Shown here: positions 9,427 through 19,094 of the stretch, piece by piece
Layout: each line of letters opens with the position of its first letter
Position numbering within the stretch: position 1 is the first letter of the stretch
Assembly (NCBI RefSeq): GCF_004119445.1
Contig: NZ_QICI01000044.1
Coordinates: 53,088-117,087, forward strand
Direction: 5' to 3'
DNA length: 64,000 nt
Origin: Chryseobacterium sp. CH21
Lineage (GTDB): Bacteria > Bacteroidota > Bacteroidia > Flavobacteriales > Weeksellaceae
Notes under the pieces: generated by a model
What the model was told of the DNA's origin: nothing
What the model saw: the letters and a program-made list of their open reading frames with translations, nothing else
Databases searched by the model: none
Translations under genes and position numbers: made by a program

Positions 9427-9990
9427 TTATTTCCCGTTAAAGGCTGACATTGTATTATTCAAACCTGCAAATACAAAAGAAAGACTGGCCTTTGAAAACG
9501 TTTCAATTCTTTCTGTAAGCTTTTCCGATTCTTCTTCATTCCATGTTCCTAAAACATAATCTACCTGTCTCCCTGCAGAAAAATCAGCAGAGATCCCGAA
9601 ACGCAGTCTTGCATAATTTTGAGTCTGTAATACTTCATTGATATTTTTAAGTCCATTATGCCCTGCATCAGACCCTTTTCCTTTCAATCTTAAAGTTCCG
9701 AAAGGAAGAGCAAGATCATCAGTAACGATCAGTACATTTTCCAAAGGAATATTTTCCTTCTGCATCCAGTATTTCACTGCATTTCCGGAAAGATTCATGT
9801 AGGTATCCGGCTTAAGGACAAACACTTTTCTTCCTTTGTGCTTTCCTTCTGCCAGCCACCCAAAGTTGGAAGTATTGAATGATACGTCAAGAGTTTCCGC
9901 TATTTTCTCAGCTACTTTAAAGCCTATATTATGTCGTGTATTTTCATATTCTGAGCCTTTGTTACCAAGCCCGACAATTAAATATTTCAT
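9427..9990 (-). CDS. pth: Peptidyl-tRNA hydrolase
   Basis: A 187-residue enzyme that frees tRNA from peptidyl-tRNAs dropped by ribosomes. Visible landmarks: [24 protein letters not shown] with catalytic His20, [10 protein letters not shown] with Asn66, [10 protein letters not shown] with Asp91, and [10 protein letters not shown] with Asn112. The frame extends five codons further upstream (to 10005), but that start would lie inside the -7 box at 10003-10010, so 9990 is preferred and fits the family start. The gene stands alone between convergent and same-strand neighbours. Confidence 0.95.
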   Translation of the reverse strand: MKYLIVGLGNKGSEYENTRHNIGFKVAEKIAETLDVSFNTSNFGWLAEGKHKGRKVFVLKPDTYMNLSGNAVKYWMQKENIPLENVLIVTDDLALPFGTLRLKGKGSDAGHNGLKNINEVLQTQNYARLRFGISADFSAGRQVDYVLGTWNEEESEKLTERIETFSKASLSFVFAGLNNTMSAFNGK

Positions 9991-10002
9991 CAGAAATTTT
10001 TG

Positions 10003-10010
10003 CAAAATTA
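10003..10010 (-). promoter_or_regulatory. -7 promoter box of pth
   Basis: On the minus strand this reads TAATTTTG, matching TAnnTTTG, with a TTG at 10032-10034 as a possible -33 element 21 bp away. The leader to the 9990 start would be about 10 nt. Confidence 0.5.
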
Positions 10011-10014
10011 AGGG

Positions 10015-10055
10015 ATAAAAAATAAAAAACTCAATCTTAGGAAAGATTGAGTTTA
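10015..10055 (-). terminator. Rho-independent terminator of the leftward lipoprotein gene
   Basis: On the minus strand the stem ACTCAATCTT / AAGATTGAGT with a four-base loop is followed by TTTTTTATTTTTT. It ends the transcript of the gene at 10076-11008. Confidence 0.85.
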
Positions 10056-10075
10056 AATATTGTTAAAAAATTATT

Positions 10076-11008
10076 CTATTGCGGTTTATAGATGTAATTA
10101 ATGCCATATCCTTTCGTCATATAAGTCTGAAGATCATAAACGTAATTGGTACTCTTTACAATTGGAGTTGGAATTGGCGGTGTAAGATCTGTCACAGACC
10201 ATCTCTTAGGATTGTTTGGAGATAAAATAAGACTTTCTTTATCATTGATAACCGTAGATAATAGTCTTGAAATTTTATATACATGCGGCAATAATGTGAA
10301 TGGGCTCACCTGATCATCATATGCATAGTATTCATAGCTGTATTTGTTTGTAACAGGTCCTGGTGCACCTCCTGCCATAGTACCATAAAATCTCACTACT
10401 TTAGAAACATTATCTCCCACATAAGTATATCCTGTTCTTGAATAGTCTGTAAAAACAAGTGGAGCTCCTGCTACATCCGGACCGTTTCTCATAATGATAG
10501 AATCCAGTTTCCCTGTAGAATTGCTGTATACTATTCTATAAGAAGTTTTCTCTTTTTTAAGCAGGGTCTGTGGCCCCGGAGTAGTTGCCGGTGGTACAGG
10601 TGGAGGTCTTCTGAAGGTAGAACGGTTCTCAGAAATTGTCTGAAGCTTGCTGTTATTGGCATAAGTGAATAGTTGAGTGTAAGATACACTGTCTTTATCA
10701 AGCTTTCCGTTTCCATCAAGATCCAGGAAACCATTGAAATTAATCTGGCTGATTTTATCACCACTGTACATAATATTAGTAATGGAAGCACTGTCTGTGA
10801 TTACTTTAGTCACAAGAAGGCCGCTGTACTGATATTCTGCGATCGTATCTTTATCTGTTATTTCTCTGTATAATGCTCTGGGACCGCTTAATCCTCCTGT
10901 ATTATTAAGATCCAACAATGGATTCCCATCCTCATCCAATAAGCTCTTGCAGGAATATATTGAGGAAAAACCTGCGATGAGTAAAATAAAATAGAAAATT
11001 TGTTTCAT
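10076..11008 (-). CDS. Lipoprotein of unknown function, paralog 1
   Basis: A 310-residue protein with a lipoprotein signal peptide ending in the lipobox region SSIYSC, Cys20. Residues near 95-105 read DLDGNGKLDKDS, an EF-hand/dockerin-like calcium loop, and a proline-rich stretch (RRPPPVPPATTPGP) follows. The C-terminal half has beta-rich YD-like segments. Its C-terminus resembles the next gene upstream: each has a LLPHVYKISRLLS or TLPSVYFITRSLI motif, then SPNNP, and ends in a Tyr-Asp-x-Gln motif followed by an aromatic YxYK or FTYKN tail. The two are therefore diverged tandem paralogs. I do not know the family; a surface or periplasmic lipoprotein role is inferred from the signal. Confidence 0.8.
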   Translation of the reverse strand: MKQIFYFILLIAGFSSIYSCKSLLDEDGNPLLDLNNTGGLSGPRALYREITDKDTIAEYQYSGLLVTKVITDSASITNIMYSGDKISQINFNGFLDLDGNGKLDKDSVSYTQLFTYANNSKLQTISENRSTFRRPPPVPPATTPGPQTLLKKEKTSYRIVYSNSTGKLDSIIMRNGPDVAGAPLVFTDYSRTGYTYVGDNVSKVVRFYGTMAGGAPGPVTNKYSYEYYAYDDQVSPFTLLPHVYKISRLLSTVINDKESLILSPNNPKRWSVTDLTPPIPTPIVKSTNYVYDLQTYMTKGYGINYIYKPQ

Positions 11009-11034
11009 TTCCTTGTAATTGATTATTTTTTTGA

Positions 11035-11042
11035 CAAATATA
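11035..11042 (-). promoter_or_regulatory. -7 promoter box upstream of lipoprotein paralog 1
   Basis: The minus strand reads TATATTTG (TAnnTTTG), giving a leader of about 23 nt to the start at 11008. No clear -33 element was seen. Confidence 0.45.
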
Positions 11043-11107
11043 ATTTTTTTTTGCCTAAAAATTGTATTATTATTTATATTCTGGTAAGATTAATGACTAT
11101 ATTTCTC

Positions 11108-11983
11108 CTATAAATTTTTATAGGTAAAAGTCATGTTCTGATTTTTTTCTACAACCACATATCCCTGATTGTCATAAGAATAACTTTGAGCTGTATTAAC
11201 AGGAGCTGCCGGTGATGGCAATTCTATAAACATTGAAGTAGGATTGTTCGGAGAGATTTTATAGAAATTTACCGGACTGATCAGACTTCGTGTGATGAAA
11301 TAGACTGATGGAAGTGTAGAATATGGGCTTTTCTGAGCATCATAGTTTTGAAAACTATACTTGCTTACCACTGCTGTTGTCATATTCGGATTTCCGTTGA
11401 TATCCAATAATCCTTTAGAGCAAACAACCTGAATAACATTATTCCCGTTATACACAAAAGCATAATCTATAAATCTGTTATAAGCACTGATCCCTCCTTC
11501 TTTTCTTTTCTCAAGAATTTTAGTAAGTTTATTGGTTACAGCATCATAAGTAAATGCATAATCACTTACTACAGATGCAGACGGGGTAGCTCCTGTTGCC
11601 GTAGAAGTTGCATTGTAAATCTTTTTACCAGTATCATCTGGAACAATATTAAATTCATAAACAAGGCTTGATGAAGCAGAGCTTACATATTTAATTTTAG
11701 TAATATTCTTGTTGGTATACGTTACTGTTCCTGTAAAATAAGCATTTCCGGAAGCAAATTCATCTTTGGATACCGCAGCCTGTAAATCTCCGGTTACCGC
11801 CATTGTAGTATATTCTTCCTGAGAAACATTGTTTGAGCTAACCTTTGCTAAAACTCTTTTAGGAGGCGGTCCATCATCCGGATCAGGGATGGATTCTGTA
11901 GGATCTGAGGTAGTATTACATGCTGTCAGCAGCCCAAGAAAAGCAATACCGGCAAACATTTTAAGAAAATAGTTTTTTACCAT
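11108..11983 (-). CDS. Lipoprotein of unknown function, paralog 2
   Basis: A 291-residue lipoprotein: signal MVKNYFLKMFAGIAFLGLLTAC with Cys22 as the lipid site, then a linker rich in S, D and P. The C-terminal part shares the TLPSVYFITRSLI, SPNNP and terminal FTYKN motifs of the neighbouring lipoprotein. The open frame runs eight codons further (12007), but that earlier ATG overlaps the -7 box at 12005-12012, so 11983 is preferred; it also gives a normal signal peptide. The repeated lysine- and tyrosine-rich strands suggest a beta-rich surface protein. Function unknown. Confidence 0.8.
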   Translation of the reverse strand: MVKNYFLKMFAGIAFLGLLTACNTTSDPTESIPDPDDGPPPKRVLAKVSSNNVSQEEYTTMAVTGDLQAAVSKDEFASGNAYFTGTVTYTNKNITKIKYVSSASSSLVYEFNIVPDDTGKKIYNATSTATGATPSASVVSDYAFTYDAVTNKLTKILEKRKEGGISAYNRFIDYAFVYNGNNVIQVVCSKGLLDINGNPNMTTAVVSKYSFQNYDAQKSPYSTLPSVYFITRSLISPVNFYKISPNNPTSMFIELPSPAAPVNTAQSYSYDNQGYVVVEKNQNMTFTYKNL

Positions 11984-12004
11984 ATAGAATTTTTTTAGCT
12001 TGTC

Positions 12005-12012
12005 CAAATATA
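12005..12012 (-). promoter_or_regulatory. -7 promoter box upstream of lipoprotein paralog 2
   Basis: The minus strand reads TATATTTG, identical to the box of the neighbouring paralog at 11035-11042. It overlaps the longer possible start and so helps choose 11983. Confidence 0.45.
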
Positions 12013-12077
12013 ATTCAATTTTTAATAATACACTTCACTTTATACGAACAAATTCACAAGGAATAGACTTAATAAAC

Positions 12078-12112
12078 AAAAAAAATCTAAAAACATAACG
12101 TTTTTAGATTTC
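12078..12112 (-). terminator. Rho-independent terminator of the three-gene secreted paralog operon
   Basis: On the minus strand, AATCTAAAAAC and GTTTTTAGATT form an 11-bp stem around a five-base loop, followed by a run of eight T. Confidence 0.85.
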
Positions 12113-12135
12113 CAATTATTGTATTATTATGAAAA

Positions 12136-12873
12136 TTAATAAGGCTGCAATATTGATGTTGTCAAAACAGATTGTGACATATCACTGTTAAGGAAGGTCG
12201 TATTCACTGCTGTTCCTACCCCAAGTGTAGATCCTGAAATGGCCCTTTTTGTACAGGCTACTTTCACTTTATAGTCATTTTTTGGAGTAAGATTAGTAAG
12301 CGTTGCATTCAGATTAAAGATTTTATAGGCTCCCGCATCCCCAAGCAATACGTCTGTTCTTACCGCTTTTAACTGATCATCTACAAATACTCCGCAAGCA
12401 AAACTGGCAGAATTGGCCCCTGTTTTTTGTACGGTTGTTTGAAATGAAAAAGTAGCTTTATTTGTTTGATTAGTCACAGAGAAACTATCCATTGTTCCTG
12501 TAAGTACAGACCAGTCAGTAGTAAGTGCTGCTCCATCATTATAAGGGTTTGTTGAACCATTATTCCCGGAAAAGCTCACTCCGGTTTTGTCAGAAACCGT
12601 ATTAATGGAAAACACAGACATACTTCCTTGTCCGTCAGCAATTTTTATCGTTTTCCAGTCATTTGTATTTAAGTCTGTATTATTATGCAAAATATCACCT
12701 GCTGCTCCGGCAGATCCTTTCAATGCATCTGTACCTCCTGTTCTTAATTCTTTTCTGATATTAAGATCTCCATTCACATCCAGCATATTCGTTGGACTTG
12801 GAGTATTAATACCCACTTGAGCGGTTGCAGCAACAGTTAACAGAAGTGATGTTACAAATAGTATTTTTTTCAT
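12136..12873 (-). CDS. Secreted protein of unknown function, tandem paralog C
   Basis: A 245-residue secreted protein. After the signal peptide (cleavage near TAAATAQ) comes AQVGINTPSPTNMLDVNGD, a start shared by many exported Bacteroidota proteins, then RKELRTGGTD. The C-terminal half contains FACGVFVDDQLKAVRTDVL and KVACTK, echoed in both upstream neighbours. It is the last of three genes on this strand, 8 nt after the previous one, and is followed by a strong terminator. The short repeated beta segments fit a surface or fibre-type protein, but no function is known. Confidence 0.75.
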   Translation of the reverse strand: MKKILFVTSLLLTVAATAQVGINTPSPTNMLDVNGDLNIRKELRTGGTDALKGSAGAAGDILHNNTDLNTNDWKTIKIADGQGSMSVFSINTVSDKTGVSFSGNNGSTNPYNDGAALTTDWSVLTGTMDSFSVTNQTNKATFSFQTTVQKTGANSASFACGVFVDDQLKAVRTDVLLGDAGAYKIFNLNATLTNLTPKNDYKVKVACTKRAISGSTLGVGTAVNTTFLNSDMSQSVLTTSILQPY

Positions 12874-12881
12874 GATCAGCT

Positions 12882-13706
12882 TTAGTTTATAATGTTGTTA
12901 AACACTTGAGGAACTTCATATACATCTACTTTAAGGGATGACTGTGCAATGAAGTCATTAATATTAGTATTGGTATTACTTCCTATCTTAAGGGTATTAC
13001 CGGAAGCCCCATAAGATCCTAATCTTGTACAGGCAACATCTACGGAATGGTTTCCTGTGCCAAGATTATCTACTATCCCGATTTGGGTATGGGTAAGAAA
13101 CGGATATAAGCTATTGATTGCCTTTAAGTTCCTCTGTCTAAGATTCACCAGTTTTCCATCTACAAAAATACCACATGCATAATCTATTGAAGTATCCGCC
13201 GTTGTACCTGCTGTTCCGAAATCTGCCTGAACCACTGTTTCAAACTGGAAGTAAGCCTTACTTTGAGAACTGAATACGCTGATCGTCTTTGAGAGACCAT
13301 CTATTTTTTTAAAATTCGGAAGGGTACTCAACTCTTTTCCTTTGGTAAAAGTAGCCCCTCTTGAAGTGAAGCCTACCGTAGAATCATCAGAGGATGTAAA
13401 TGAAGCCCCTACTTTATCTGAAAAGGAGTTGTTGTAGATCAGATAAAACTTATTCGGTTCATATTCAGGAATACGTAGTGATTTCCAGATCGGTGGAAAA
13501 CCTTCTCCCCTGGAAACCAGAAGCTGGTCATTATTCCCTTGGAATATCGTATTATCAGCGGTATTATAAACACCAATTTTGTTTCTGAAGTTGACATCTC
13601 CGTTTACGTCAAGTTTTGCTTTTGGAGCATCAGTTTTTATACCTACTTGAGCGGTTGCCAAAAGTCCCGTTGTAAAAAGCAGAGTTGATAATATTTTTTT
13701 CATCAT
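12882..13706 (-). CDS. Secreted protein of unknown function, tandem paralog B
   Basis: A 274-residue member of the same trio: signal peptide, AQVGIKTDAPKAKLDVNGD, then GEGFPPIWKSL (GEGLPPVWKSL in paralog A), YACGIFVDGKLVNLRQRNL and VACTRLG. Its start codon shares one base with the stop of paralog A (TAATG), so the genes are translationally coupled; a second ATG three bases later is an equal alternative. The conserved Cys pair (in CGIF and VACT) may form a disulfide. Function unknown. Confidence 0.75.
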   Translation of the reverse strand: MMKKILSTLLFTTGLLATAQVGIKTDAPKAKLDVNGDVNFRNKIGVYNTADNTIFQGNNDQLLVSRGEGFPPIWKSLRIPEYEPNKFYLIYNNSFSDKVGASFTSSDDSTVGFTSRGATFTKGKELSTLPNFKKIDGLSKTISVFSSQSKAYFQFETVVQADFGTAGTTADTSIDYACGIFVDGKLVNLRQRNLKAINSLYPFLTHTQIGIVDNLGTGNHSVDVACTRLGSYGASGNTLKIGSNTNTNINDFIAQSSLKVDVYEVPQVFNNIIN

Positions 13707-14527
13707 TAGTTGTTTTTATAGCTCACGTATTCGATAACGTCTATTTTCAGGGTAGATTCCAGAGTAAACGCACTGGATACTCCACTTGAAGTCTGTACAT
13801 TACGTCCGATTGCAAATTCTGAAGTTGAATTTGATGTATCAATCTTTCGGCATGCAATTTCAATATTGTGAACTCCTATGGGAACATTTTGTTCGGTATA
13901 ATTAAGGGTGAAGATATAGTCCTGAAGACCATTTTTCCCGGAATTATTATTAGAGGCAATTCTATCCGGGCGCACAGCTACCAACAATCCATTTCTGAAA
14001 ACACCGCAGGTAAATCTAACACTTTCTATAGTGGTAGAAGATTGCGCTTTCATTTCAACCCCCGTCTGAAACTGATAGGTGATTCTGTTTTTTCCGTTTT
14101 TGATAGTAAAGGTATTTTGAAGACCATCAATCTTTTTCCAATTCCCTTTTGCTGCATCAGTCACATTATCCCCCACTTTGTTTGTGTAGATATTATCACC
14201 GGCAACACCGTTAGACAGAGAGATTACACCCAACTGATCAGACGACAGATAAGAATTGATCAGCTTATACTGTCCCTCTTCCATAAAGGAAACGTTCAAA
14301 GATTTCCACACAGGAGGCAAACCCTCACCCTGAGAAACCAAAACCTGGCCGTTTAACCCAGCCCCGCCAGCCTGAGTTGAAGTCCCGCCTACTCTAAGTT
14401 CTTTTCTTAAGGTGGTTTTCCCATTCACATCAAGAACAGATTTCGGTTTCGCTGTACCGATTCCCACCTGTGCGTTGGCGTAGAAAGAAAGAAATCCAGC
14501 CGCGCAGCAATATATAATTTTTTTCAT
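13706..14527 (-). CDS. Secreted protein of unknown function, tandem paralog A
   Basis: First gene of the trio, 273 residues. The signal peptide contains CCAAGFLSFYANA; the mature part opens AQVGIGTAKPKSVLDVNGK and continues RKELRVGGTS, as in paralog C. The GEGLPPVWKSL motif near residue 70 and FTCGVFRNGLLVAVRPDRI plus EIACRK later match the siblings. A TACCTTTG box on the minus strand at 14539-14546 gives a leader of about 8 nt. The trio looks like an operon arisen by duplication; exported fibre or stalk proteins are a guess only. Confidence 0.75.
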   Translation of the reverse strand: MKKIIYCCAAGFLSFYANAQVGIGTAKPKSVLDVNGKTTLRKELRVGGTSTQAGGAGLNGQVLVSQGEGLPPVWKSLNVSFMEEGQYKLINSYLSSDQLGVISLSNGVAGDNIYTNKVGDNVTDAAKGNWKKIDGLQNTFTIKNGKNRITYQFQTGVEMKAQSSTTIESVRFTCGVFRNGLLVAVRPDRIASNNNSGKNGLQDYIFTLNYTEQNVPIGVHNIEIACRKIDTSNSTSEFAIGRNVQTSSGVSSAFTLESTLKIDVIEYVSYKNN

Positions 14528-14538
14528 AATAAGGACTG

Positions 14539-14546
14539 CAAAGGTA
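14539..14546 (-). promoter_or_regulatory. -7 promoter box of the secreted paralog operon
   Basis: The minus strand reads TACCTTTG (TAnnTTTG), 11 nt before the start at 14527. No convincing -33 TTG was found at the right distance. Confidence 0.4.
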
Positions 14547-14813
14547 CGTAATGAAGCCCTAAAAATTCCAGTTATACATTCATAAACCTATAGAAATAAA
14601 CACATTACAAGATAGAATTAATCACACGTAAAAGTAGAATTATTACTACATAACTCCACTTTCCATGTAGTGAAAATAAATTATAGCTACAAACCCTTAC
14701 TGTTCGGGGTTTTACAGGATTTTTTTTATCATTGAAAAGTGACTTCAGACCCCTCAAAAAGAGCTTAATTCTCTTAAGCAGGAATATTACCAAATAAAAA
14801 CATGATAAGAATC

Positions 14814-14857
14814 ACAAAAAAAGCGCGCAAAAATTAAGATTTCTACGCGCTTTTTAT
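14814..14857 (-). terminator. Rho-independent terminator of mfd
   Basis: On the minus strand, AAAAAGCGCG and CGCGCTTTTT form a 10-bp stem around an 18-base loop and are followed by more T. Confidence 0.75.
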
Positions 14858-14897
14858 CTTTATCATAATTTTATTTACAATAAATAAAAATTATAAC

Positions 14898-17800
14898 TTA
14901 ATTATGCTCAATAATAGCTTTCAACAGGATATTAACCTCATCCACGTTTTTCACCTTTTCTTTCCTCATCATCAGCTGATTACCTTCTTTTCCGGACTTT
15001 TCTTTAAGCTGAGCTTCGGCAGGATTTCGGGTTAAATAATTAATAATATGCCTGAATCTATCCGTCTGATAGAACTTATCCTGAGGGTTTCCAGGGAAGT
15101 ATCCAAGGAACACTCCATTTTTCATAACAATCTTTTCAAAACCAATATCTGCTGCCAACCATTTCAGCGAAACACTCTTCAACAGGTTTACTGCTTCTTT
15201 TGGTAATGCACCAAAACGGTCAATCAATTCCAATTCAAATTGGTGAAGATCTGCCTCATTAGTAATTTCTGCAATTTTCTGATACAGCAATAATCTTTCT
15301 TCTGTATTGGAGATGTAGAAATCCGGCAACATCAATTCTAAATCTGTATCAATATTAACATCTTTCACAGATTTAAACAGCTTCTGCCTGTCTTCTTCAT
15401 TATCGAACAGTTTTTCAAAATCAGCGTCATCTTTCAATTCTTCCAATGCTTCCTGCATTAGTTTCTGATAAGTTTCAAACCCCATTTCATTGATAAATCC
15501 ACTTTGTTCAGCGCCCAAAAGATCTCCTGCGCCACGAATTTCAAGATCTTTCATTGCAATCTGGAAACCACTTCCCAAATCAGAAAACTGTTCAATAGCT
15601 TCCAAACGCTTTCTTGCATCGGAAGTCATCATATCATAAGGAGGTGTGATCAGATAACAAAATGCCTTTCTGTTACTACGTCCTACTCTTCCTCTCATCT
15701 GGTGAAGATCCGCCATACCAAATCTCTGTGCATCATTGATGAAAATAGTATTGGCATTAGGAACATCTACCCCACTTTCTACAATAGTCGTGGAAACAAG
15801 AACATCATACTTTCCTTCCATAAAATCAAGAACATTCTTTTCCAGCTGTTTTCCTTCCATCTGCCCATGCCCCGTAATCACTCTTGCATCCGGAACCAAC
15901 CTTTGAATAAGCCCGGCAATATCTTTCAGATTTTCAATCCTGTTATTAATAAAGTAAACCTGCCCATCTCTTTGAAGTTCATAAGAAACAGCATCACGAA
16001 GTATTTCCTCACTGAATCCAATCAACTGAGTATCTACAGGCTGCCTGTTGGGTGGTGGTGTTTTGATAACAGACAAATCCCTTGCCGCCATAAGAGAAAA
16101 CTGCAATGTCCTAGGGATAGGAGTTGCTGTCAGGGTAAGGGTATCCACATTATTCTTAAGTGTCTTCAGCTTATCCTTTACCGACACTCCAAATTTATGT
16201 TCTTCATCAATAATCAATAATCCAAGATCTTTAAACTTTACTGAACTGCTTGCCAGCTGGTGTGTTCCAATGATGATATCTACTTTTCCATTCTTTAAAG
16301 CATCTAACGTCTCAGATTTTTGTTTAGCCGTCCTGAATCTGTTGACATAAGCAACATTGACAGGAAAATCTTTCAACCTTTCTTTAAAACTTCTGTAATG
16401 CTGAAAAGCAAGGATCGTAGTAGGAACCAATACAGCAACCTGTTTACCATCTGTTGCCGCTTTAAATGCAGCGCGGATCGCAACCTCAGTTTTACCGAAA
16501 CCTACATCTCCGCAAACAAGCCTGTCCATAACGGTATCAGCTTCCATATCTTTTTTACATCTATGGTAGCTTTTTCCTGATCCGGAGTATCTTCATAGAT
16601 AAAGCTGGCTTCCAATTCGTTCTGCAGATAAGAATCCGGCGTATAGGCAAACCCTTTTGCCGTTTTTCTCTGCGCATATAATTGGATAAGGTCAAAAGCA
16701 ATCTGTTTTACTTTAGCTTTTGTTTTCTGTTTTAATGATTTCCAGGTTGGAGAGCCAAGTTTACTCAGCACAATCTCCCTTCCATCCGGTCCGTTATATT
16801 TCGAGATTTTATGCAAAGAGTGAATACTTACATATAATAAGTCCCCATTTTTATAAGTTAGTTTAAAACATTCCTGAATCTTACCATCGTTATTTACTTT
16901 TACAAGCCCCATAAACTTCCCGATTCCATGATCAATATGGGCAATATAATCCCCTATTTTCAAGGACATCAAATCCTTCAGAGTAAGCTGCTCAGATTTT
17001 GCAAAGGTATTTTTTGCTTTATATCTCTGATAACGGTCAAAAATCTGATGATCAGTATAAACCAGCAATTTGTGCCCGTTATCTACAAACCCCTCATGAA
17101 GTTCAGACTTAAAACTTTTAAAAGGAAGCTCATGTTCAAGTTCCTCAAAAATAGATTCCAGTCTTTCTTTCTGCTTTTCCGTTGAAAAAGAAATCCATGT
17201 ATCAAATCCGCTGTTTTGTTTTTCTTCGATATCTTCAATCAGCAGTTCAAAGTTTTTATGGAAAGATGGCTGTGGAGTCTGTTCCATTTTGACTTCTGTA
17301 ATTTCTTTCAAGCCTTCAATGACTACTCCACCAAAATCAACCGTTTTAAATTTTTTATAATCAAATAAAAACTCCTGGTCTGAAATAAAAAGCTCCTGTG
17401 GCGTTCTGTGGGCAATATCTTTATTTAAAGTGTCATATTTTTCCAGAGACTTTTCATAGAATGTCCTTATCTTCTGCATTCCTATCATTCCGTTTTTAGA
17501 AACCACAAAGCTTTCATTAGGTAATAGCTGCAATAGAGACACTCTGCTTCCTGTTACAGAGAAGTTCATATTGGAAACCAGCTGAAAATCTTTTACTTTA
17601 TCTACGGAAAGCTGAGTTTCAATATCAAAGGTTTTAATACTTTCCACTTCATTCCCGAAGAAGGTAATTCTGTAAGGTTTTTCATTTGAAAAAGAAAATA
17701 CATCCACAATACCTCCTCTCACTGAAAACTCTCCCGGTTCTGAAACAAAATCAGCCTGCTGGAAATGATAGTGATTGAGCAATTCGTCTACAAAATCAAA

Positions 17801-18265
17801 ATCCAGCTGATCCCCAACTTTTATATGATGAGAAATCGCTTTAAAGTCTTCTTTTTTCAAAACCTTTTCAGACAAAGCTCCGGCATAAGCCACAATAACT
17901 TTCGGAGATCTTCCGGAATTGATTTTATTGAGAACTTCAGTTCTTAAAACCAGATTCGCATTTTGTGTTTTTTCCACCTGATAAGGCTCAAGATGGGTCG
18001 CAGGAAAATACAACACCTTATCCTTACCCAGAAGGTCTTCCATTTCTGTATTGGCATATAATGCATCCTCTTTATCATCTACCAGGTAAAGAATATTTTT
18101 CTTTTGAACCAAAAAAAGCTCAGCTACAAAAATAGAAACTGAAGATCCGGCACTTCCTTTTACGGCAATATGCTGACTGTTTTCTAATTGTGTGAAAATT
18201 TCTTTCCCGAACTCTTTCTGCATCAGATCTGGAAGAAACTTTTCGTTAATGGATTTTAATTGCAT
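14898..18265 (-). pseudogene. mfd: Transcription-repair coupling factor Mfd, split by a one-base frameshift
   Basis: Mfd is a DNA translocase that removes RNA polymerase stalled at lesions and recruits UvrA. The upstream part holds the UvrB-like N-terminal module and the CarD-like RNA polymerase-interacting domain (KIGDYIAHIDHGIGKFMGL), then breaks off after ATIDVKK. The downstream part starts MEADTVMDRLVCGDVGFGKT (Walker A, about residue 590), with DEEH about 685, helicase motifs TLTATPIPRT and MRGRVGR, and the C-terminal TRCF domain. Adding one A (minus strand) to the six-base run at 16551-16556 gives KKDMEADTV and one protein of about 1122 residues, the normal length. Start 18265 is preferred over 18385 because a -7 box lies between them. 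Confidence 0.92.
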
Positions 18266-18329
18266 AAATAGTATTGGTATAAACGACAAAAGCGATTTCG
18301 GGAGTTTTCCGAAACCGTTTACTGATATA

Positions 18330-18337
18330 CAAAGGTA
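18330..18337 (-). promoter_or_regulatory. -7 promoter box of mfd
   Basis: The minus strand reads TACCTTTG (TAnnTTTG). It lies inside the longest possible reading frame but upstream of the family-consistent start at 18265, leaving a leader of roughly 60 nt. Confidence 0.45.
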
Positions 18338-18515
18338 CGGATATTTTTTTCTTTCTTTAAAAAACAGATTGATTTCATGATTCAAAATGAAGTATTTAGC
18401 TTGTAAATCTTAAATTTTTACAATTTTATCTAACAATTCGTTAAAAAAAATCAATTATTTCCCCATGGCATAGTGTTTGGGCCTTCCAGCCTAACCAAAC
18501 ATTAAGAATAGTATT

Positions 18516-18911
18516 ATGAAAAAAGCAATTAAAATCTTAGGAGTGATGATGCTGTTGGTATTTACAGCAATGTCTTTTTCGTCGTGCAGCAAGGATGATG
18601 ATCCGGTAAACAACGAATTTTTTGCAGGAACGTATAAAGGAAGTGTTTCTTATAAAGATGGAGGTTCTACCAACATCAGCACAGACAACGGAAGTGTATT
18701 TGTAACAAAGATCGCCAGCGGAACCAAGTATAATTTCGCTTTCTCGAACAGTATTCCGGATCTTAACGGAATAGAATTTAATCAGGAAGGAGATCACACT
18801 CTGGTAATGATAGGTTCTACCGCAACTTCTTATATCAGAATTGACAATAATGTTCTAAAAATTCTGTATGTCAAAGATGGCAAAACGTGGACAGCTAATT
18901 GTACGCGCTAG
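18516..18911 (+). CDS. Small lipoprotein of unknown function
   Basis: A 131-residue lipoprotein: signal MKKAIKILGVMMLLVFTAMS then FSSC, with Cys24 the lipid site, followed by the acidic SKDDDPVN linker typical of Bacteroidota surface or periplasmic lipoproteins. The rest is a short beta-rich domain (FAGTYKGSVSYKDGG, YNFAFSNSIPDLNGIEF), reminiscent of small beta-barrel domains. No family recognised. It is single, with its own terminator. Confidence 0.75.
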   Translation: MKKAIKILGVMMLLVFTAMSFSSCSKDDDPVNNEFFAGTYKGSVSYKDGGSTNISTDNGSVFVTKIASGTKYNFAFSNSIPDLNGIEFNQEGDHTLVMIGSTATSYIRIDNNVLKILYVKDGKTWTANCTR

Positions 18912-18932
18912 CCATGTCTATTTATATATTAT

Positions 18933-18968
18933 GCAAGCCTGTCTCCATTTCTGAAGACAGGCTTTTTC
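18933..18968 (+). terminator. Rho-independent terminator after the small lipoprotein
   Basis: The stem AAGCCTGTCT / AGACAGGCTT with a 13-base loop is followed by TTTTC. Confidence 0.8.
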
Positions 18969-19094
18969 ATTGTAAATGAAGTGTTTTAATTTTTTTTTAA
19001 GCTGTAATAAACTTTAGTTAAGGTTGAAATTCTGAATTTTCTAGCCTGCTTTTTGTATATCTTTATTCAACTAAAAAAACAAACAATAATTCTT

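Larger units (their letters stand above)
14528..14897. other. Intergenic region between mfd and the secreted paralog operon
   Basis: A 370-bp AT-rich gap. It holds the -7 box TACCTTTG (minus strand, 14539-14546) of the trio and the mfd terminator at 14814-14857. A 62-codon open frame on the minus strand (14605-14793) has no protein-like character. Confidence 0.5.

Noticed and set aside
14605..14793. A 62-codon open frame on the minus strand before mfd.
   Set aside because: The sequence is low in information and overlaps a promoter and non-coding gap.
15504..16220. A 238-codon open frame antisense to mfd.
   Set aside because: It lies on the opposite strand of a conserved gene and shows no family-like pattern; a low-complexity shadow.
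16551..16556. Programmed -1 frameshifting as the reason for the split genes. The mfd site contains A_AAA_AAG and the orphan gene T_TTT_TTA, both classic slippery heptamers.
   Set aside because: Only some of the seven sites fit such heptamers; carbonic anhydrase, GH3 and murU do not. No downstream pseudoknot or stem was seen, and programmed shifts in seven unrelated genes within 46 kb are very unlikely. Consensus error explains all of them.
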